Positions 42,401-44,005 of a DNA stretch of 44,005 nucleotides are shown piece after piece (position 1 is the stretch's first letter; each line of letters opens with the position of its first letter). The translations under genes and the position numbers were made by a program. This DNA comes from a virus, in IMG/VR virus record IMGVR_UViG_3300031539_000088, positions 1-44,005 of that record; one strand, given 5' to 3'. A model generated the notes under the pieces. That model had not been told where the DNA came from. It saw only the letters and a program-made list of their open reading frames with translations, and did no database searches.

Positions 42401-44005
42401 TGATTTTGCCGCGGCGCTTGACGGACCCATCTTGGAGAGCGCGGGGGATCCTCTCGCTGACGAGATTCGGATCATCGACGCAACGCCGATTGCAAATACG
42501 ACCTTCGATCCCGACCCTGATGCCGTGGTCTACGAGAGCGTGCCGGGACGCTTTGCGTTCAACCTCAGTCAACCGAATTGGGATGACATTCACGGCAACA
42601 CCGCAGGTGCCTCCGAGGTCAACTGTCTGTTCCCCAGCGACGAGATTATGACCGTGGATGGCTCAGGTGGCGGGGCCATTTCCGGGGCTCCTCCGGGGTT
42701 CAGCGCCCAGGCCGGTGTGTTTTTTGAGCCGTCGGTCCCGCGACCCACTCTGGACCTCGCAACAGGTGGGGCGAAGGTCGTGGACGCCACGCACTCCCTG
42801 GCAGCCGGCCAGATTGGCATGCGGCCCAGCGGCGCTTTCGGAATCGTGGTTTCGCCCGAGTTTGTGACCTTTGCGGTCCGGCGTCCGCGTCGCTACCACG
42901 TCGCACAGGACAACATCGGCGAACTACTTACGCCGCTTCGGTTCGCCTACGAGATTCGCAAGGGCACGATTGACGCCTTCGGCCCCGACACCCTCCCCCC
43001 GCAGAACGAGGAGTGGCCTTACGTGATCGAGGCGGCAGGCGCGACGCAGCTTGGCGCATTTGACGACGAGGACGTGAACGTCAACCCCGGGGATTTCTTC
43101 CGCCTGCTCGATGCGAATGGCACGGTGGAGCAAGAGGTTGAGATCGGGGCGGTGGTGGATTCGACGCGACTCGCCCTCAAGGCCCCAGGGCTGTTTCCTG
43201 TTGTGGGTGGCTTCGCCGGTCGGTCCTTTGAGATCTACCTGCGCAAACCTCCGGTTCCGCATCTCCAGTCGAACCAACAGCTTCTCGACCTGCTCACCGA
43301 CGAGGTGGTGTTGGAGCGGACTGCGGACTACTCGATGCAGGATGGCGGCTGGGTTCCTACCGAGTCGGACCCGCAGGCTCCCCGTCGCCTCAAGGACACG
43401 GACACCTCGATCAACTTCGCGGCAATCGTGCAGGAGGGGGACATTGTGATCATCGACCCCGCAGGCGATGTAGAGGGCCCCGGCGGGCTTCCGGCGACAG
43501 GGCAGGAGCGAGGCACCCGGCCTTTCGGGGACCGCTCTGTGCCCACACGGCTCGTTGCACAGCCGGGTCAAGAGGTGCCCTACCTTGCGGGCGGGCCTGC
43601 CGAGCTTGACGACAACCGTGGCTGGTATCGTGTCTCCACCGTCTCGACAACGGACGTGGAGGTCGAGGCGAATAACGTCTACGCAGGCCCCGCTGGGGGA
43701 CCTGTCACTTTCGGCACTGACGCCGAATACGCGGTCTACCCGACGATCACAGGGTCCACCGCGCACTTTGCCGACCCGCCCGGATTCGGAAACGAGGGGC
43801 AGAATGACCTTCGACCGACCGGCTTTGCAGGGGAGTTCGGCTCACCTCCCGACTCGTACCAGGGCAACCTGTTCTCTATCGGACCCTTCAGCTATCGGAT
43901 CATTCGACCCTCGGCCCTGTTTTCAGACGAGGCGGTGGACCTGATTCTGATGATGCGCGAGCGGATGTTGAGCTTCGTTGAGGAATTCGATTCGCTGCTC
44001 ACAGG
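33468..44005 (+). CDS. Giant beta-rich virion structural protein (3' end beyond window)
   Basis: From ATG 33468, one base after the preceding TGA, a single frame stays open for at least 3512 codons to the window end, so stop and full length are unknown. It is dominated by beta-strand patterns. An IN-like domain lies at about residues 645-742 (TFRFAVNGTEYAWDAAS...ALGFLP), similar to the repeats in the sheath. Ig-like blocks of the type V-x-V-x-Y lie near 1190-1270 and 1330-1390. A more helical part lies at about 1705-1890 (RVFIDFYNNVVLAFEQVQE). Further blocks near 3160 and 3315 have GDFFRLLD or GDIVIIDP followed by WYRVSTV. Coming after hub and spike, it is probably a baseplate wedge, arm or fibre component. 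It has no signal peptide or transmembrane segment. The exact role is unknown. Confidence 0.8.
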   Translation, partial: MGFDLSGFVLRPIRTAPANALTTDEAVNGVATDFKPLPEDYTIQSNVPDLVDVAAEQYRASTLYRTEDGQTEYILWAANTSNTYVREGLAVEVGNPESQDAAGSKVVVVLSGSESVYDDNAGEPVVREDGSIRFSVRDVAGQSVSSVSSILVRRGDDGSEISFTSNDLSFNPTTGIAALTNSTKIGQAVASAVSLSGGISKLRGDKITVVYYTLASVRFWWSRNDRYETRFQWDGLNERWAPLRGGAPRNLGRLLPDSAYVLSPNPNAQIGSYLTGNSDDPDDYCMVRLGVRPDAASVPVAEPVAPSGFGGILVVTDEEAEEEYDFLTLAPTASAVMGQATGTLQWNPAFLDEYAGQVVWYSYRSFGTANESVSLGGLEGADLEPLFLAPIPAPTEYPFIRIGNRNPLEAVLVDTDALLFVKTIEEGQVGLSLSTGRLKFSAADIAKSDPESATFNASYLGSVVFYTGIAMTPVPVEMRAPVRLVGSSGTPSDVSEDKKQILYVPDAIPLPSPGISGVQHIPDRTGGIPDPSIDPSIRANGSNLIREVRGDWDLILFSDDGRVFRRVIVVDDDEEIPRFPFRRAKGDAYLNLNLGSGGSAVKIGKDDRKRFQGQKLWFRQSAVQPAVYAPDARIYSRVRDNVTLLGTETFRFAVNGTEYAWDAASDFGGVATSAGGTFTVAEIATSLAAASDPDVIKVRAARLVIQSPDVINGAHVGSVEIGFGPDSAETPVDPTGTSALGFLPAWRVVVDLQDPSNDRRWLPDSGIHVGIRRSPLNLDGTQDIPDVKHRAAISDVPLSEDIPGNTVVLLDKIPLEDEPGYDEDVFFRLEAGLSQKNLEHYDEVLHEFGLGRFMWIDQETTFQLIEQPVLDLNLGKQSVVPDSFRLPGKGLFVSAFGGPFEQQALGTDFLLPFAGAPGSAKLIEVISGRSTLGALGQFTAGLTTFRDPGADTDFVALGAGVGYQLKITTGDAQGTYIVTAAPTDPKELQITPAFPRTGNRESWELYEGVDKETNDLSIVASEIFTEFNHLPEEPFKIRVLSPLGPLPADAASQDAGRLVGVFGDALANSRPISIRFGLPPGSPEASLVRLGQEFLGSLQNALVVPTPTDERFVNESFSIRVGTKTYTFADGNIVKVPGVLTIGLAGDIIEVQDISGILNFGSEVFTQFQGADVYYVEGFSDPDLAPTDLPPGTVEYRADDGVLNFNGTDLATYAGMETHLVEQMVTEAGLDVALNPLNGSFLFTKPLREQQIVEVEYFQAAQGTGEQLLVPDPNFIALQAGDEAPLVPVEVVEVLPLFVRQEVATKPEVPPNSIVPQDFKRVWRFNPTERTVRDDIEPQVYINNNLCNVGGSASPVCTFDYVNSRILFQETQPDDADVLITYSVNEAFGGEASYTVSTFPVYRPPFFIEANKTEFVLESDRTDDVVPGKIMRVGAAPLYITGSTFDGENTTVEFFPETETEIGSRAPGNDTLSLLSDRPIVKAHNPAAGDGYWRVIDVPYEPVNKGFTSITFSGDLTALAVPGYLLEMAGYPFIVSGSSLTEDGLRTVINMTTPSPTGFFSGQDEARLSIRPVYPPSPALFVGVGAVLPEEEFEAVLFGEKDTEGNDAPGRTLRLTLDYALDFNTGAIEFLAPTQAPLGPLQTLYFRRTQVDVLAPFIADNAIVNPRFLARFVHAIAPSEDNGLRGKILRASYTYSAPDTFYWRTLPLTDYMGEIASEISADVANQLPSNGASPSIPPAIRNETQGTLGLRAQIESLYDEDRAARVFIDFYNNVVLAFEQVQETISGGIIGDRDGKFKFFVGRGINIPPPGYEDAISGRVNTRNIFSELFFAYNHKLIFLTRDPLVEPDSASLNVDKIEGRFMDPDFLGELARQQREFAQNDIDDLVLVKRNRIRIVSLIPFRIEATGRYERLGDPNRFSRLFPQRAEAFFLTAPGIGSDLDATPVEPGVYAFRKRVSRLSFKGGLQLPKRASTFRKTIAEVSNPVLGSLEGISRFTLRERLPRARVFRYSETGFPELDDDLNAAGFDNFTDNPRPAVIASILPLHEFPLRADGMPDIKQLIAQGGGLPDLTTGDADLVTPPFEGIVTDNGSYPMLAFGRPNGDIIDVGITDTLDIAFLTFSSPVFKKMFVGEVMLGCVITFSDDKGEVVTEAGDVIQLGEEPEDGEPLVLSRGDTIFVTPPDVDLEPADPPDNETTAVSAEGLPGYRIGFDVKLDRGDGEVVDITFPSFKDPSIFGLKEMFGQKPPKPLDHMEADVSFRNSLVSPAPLPALLGQPLNDSGDYTLPYLVAGNTEIDRLGEVARAFDLLLALDTPNPSAVYPDEVLGNDGAVIGTYVDGGLQAGALITTQDATPVLTAGGAYTPHSGIGDVESFDFLFIQTGQAGILPDAQGMLSVGSVESDGVTSVIEPPRFVTPTGPATRFRYVFNNALSYILQPATPAPPGMRVQRIGTDTIFDCTSISPGFLVFNDGTAPPSVTGGLNDIINPPDAGFAYPANGNVIRIHLWTADDGVNPVTFLQTITIAMNGALAPTVDGDLGTPVIGPGGVTFDQQVLTIDSAAFVTLGAGGLPLDPTNPPYTVPLWFTIDVDTSAAGGAGVGGASFTGHIDRDRLSFVESYDLRSVRSRNDGPVDAVSVVSELSVTAVSGPGGAEDITVNAPVEVNGGAPFTWNDRANIFPFTGGEFDFTLGEGRIKVMAFEGHGNVEIEAAEPLIFSALPSSLSDENGVIATGSGLCEGGLTDFDNRLQTSIVGITGGSLDNVEPGDVCHITRAADPSAHATAKAGTYLVKHAIQPDPASSLKEFAFRAKTLPMNSTASFIAFTFPKITEFQALAFKIFVDVAELSNGDPMWLPPAAGTRIYVLPDLGDITKVISVEYTFYDAAAGEFHFDPLTIEDADGGGLGIADLLNAAQVGAYVSGFSFAEVRPDRGTGQPRNLVGWRQQGAVPSHAAYGFKFVSLFNPKLDPPAISGEFPGGTKTFDFAAALDGPILESAGDPLADEIRIIDATPIANTTFDPDPDAVVYESVPGRFAFNLSQPNWDDIHGNTAGASEVNCLFPSDEIMTVDGSGGGAISGAPPGFSAQAGVFFEPSVPRPTLDLATGGAKVVDATHSLAAGQIGMRPSGAFGIVVSPEFVTFAVRRPRRYHVAQDNIGELLTPLRFAYEIRKGTIDAFGPDTLPPQNEEWPYVIEAAGATQLGAFDDEDVNVNPGDFFRLLDANGTVEQEVEIGAVVDSTRLALKAPGLFPVVGGFAGRSFEIYLRKPPVPHLQSNQQLLDLLTDEVVLERTADYSMQDGGWVPTESDPQAPRRLKDTDTSINFAAIVQEGDIVIIDPAGDVEGPGGLPATGQERGTRPFGDRSVPTRLVAQPGQEVPYLAGGPAELDDNRGWYRVSTVSTTDVEVEANNVYAGPAGGPVTFGTDAEYAVYPTITGSTAHFADPPGFGNEGQNDLRPTGFAGEFGSPPDSYQGNLFSIGPFSYRIIRPSALFSDEAVDLILMMRERMLSFVEEFDSLLT

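Noticed and set aside
1-44005. CRISPR array, integrase, transposase or attachment site
   Set aside because: No regularly spaced repeats, no recombinase motifs and no terminal inverted repeats were found in the window.

Overview
The window is one stretch of a tailed bacteriophage genome, or a prophage-like element. It is GC-rich (about 60 % by eye). It covers the neck and tail module of a large contractile-tailed phage (myovirus). Nearly every gene is on the + strand, many are coupled by overlaps of the TAATG, ATGA or ATGAxTGA type, and the tail proteins are very large: sheath about 1773 aa, hub 1850 aa, and a last open frame of more than 3500 aa. Gene size this large suggests a big, possibly jumbo, phage; that is inference. 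Lipoproteins with lipoboxes and a probable two-component spanin point to a Gram-negative host. The cysteine-rich style of one lipoprotein resembles proteins of Myxococcota-like bacteria, but this is only an impression.

Layout, left to right. Positions 1-190: 5' part of a minus-strand zinc-binding protein. Positions 191-271: divergent intergenic region with a recurring promoter-like motif. Positions 272-1109: a small membrane coiled-coil protein overlapping a lipoprotein, a candidate spanin pair. Positions 1119-4279: coiled-coil protein, head-tail adaptor with a cysteine cluster, HK97-gp10-like neck protein and an unknown protein. Positions 4272-5300: an MreB/Hsp70-like actin-fold ATPase with an altered phosphate-2 loop. 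Positions 5293-6504: four small unknown proteins. Positions 6523-7791: probable tail terminator. Positions 7817-9148: a candidate ADP-ribosyltransferase. Positions 9204-9704: an FmdB-type zinc-ribbon protein.

Positions 9953-15274: giant tail sheath, ended by a strong intrinsic terminator. Positions 15358-15594: an inverted cysteine-rich lipoprotein gene (moron-like). Positions 15969-16766: tail tube. Positions 16993-19565: two probable tail assembly chaperones. Positions 19565-22900: tape measure. Positions 22901-24858: two paralogous tail-tip/baseplate proteins. Positions 24862-30414: hub with an embedded lytic-transglycosylase-like domain. Positions 30414-32873: OB-fold/beta-helix spike. 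Positions 32873-33466: small baseplate-associated protein. From 33468 past the window edge: a giant beta-rich structural protein.

The order adaptor, neck, terminator, sheath, tube, chaperones, tape measure, hub, spike is the classical order of contractile tails, and most functional calls rest on it together with motifs. Points of most interest: a decorated sheath carrying flagellin-IN-like repeats that recur in the giant 3' protein; an ART-like R-S-QxE signature; the actin-like ATPase with Ser where the catalytic Asp normally sits; a TTG(G/T)C-N13/14-TATAG motif found before three genes; and an antisense lipoprotein cassette between sheath and tube. No tRNA, CRISPR array, insertion sequence, integrase or replication gene was seen.
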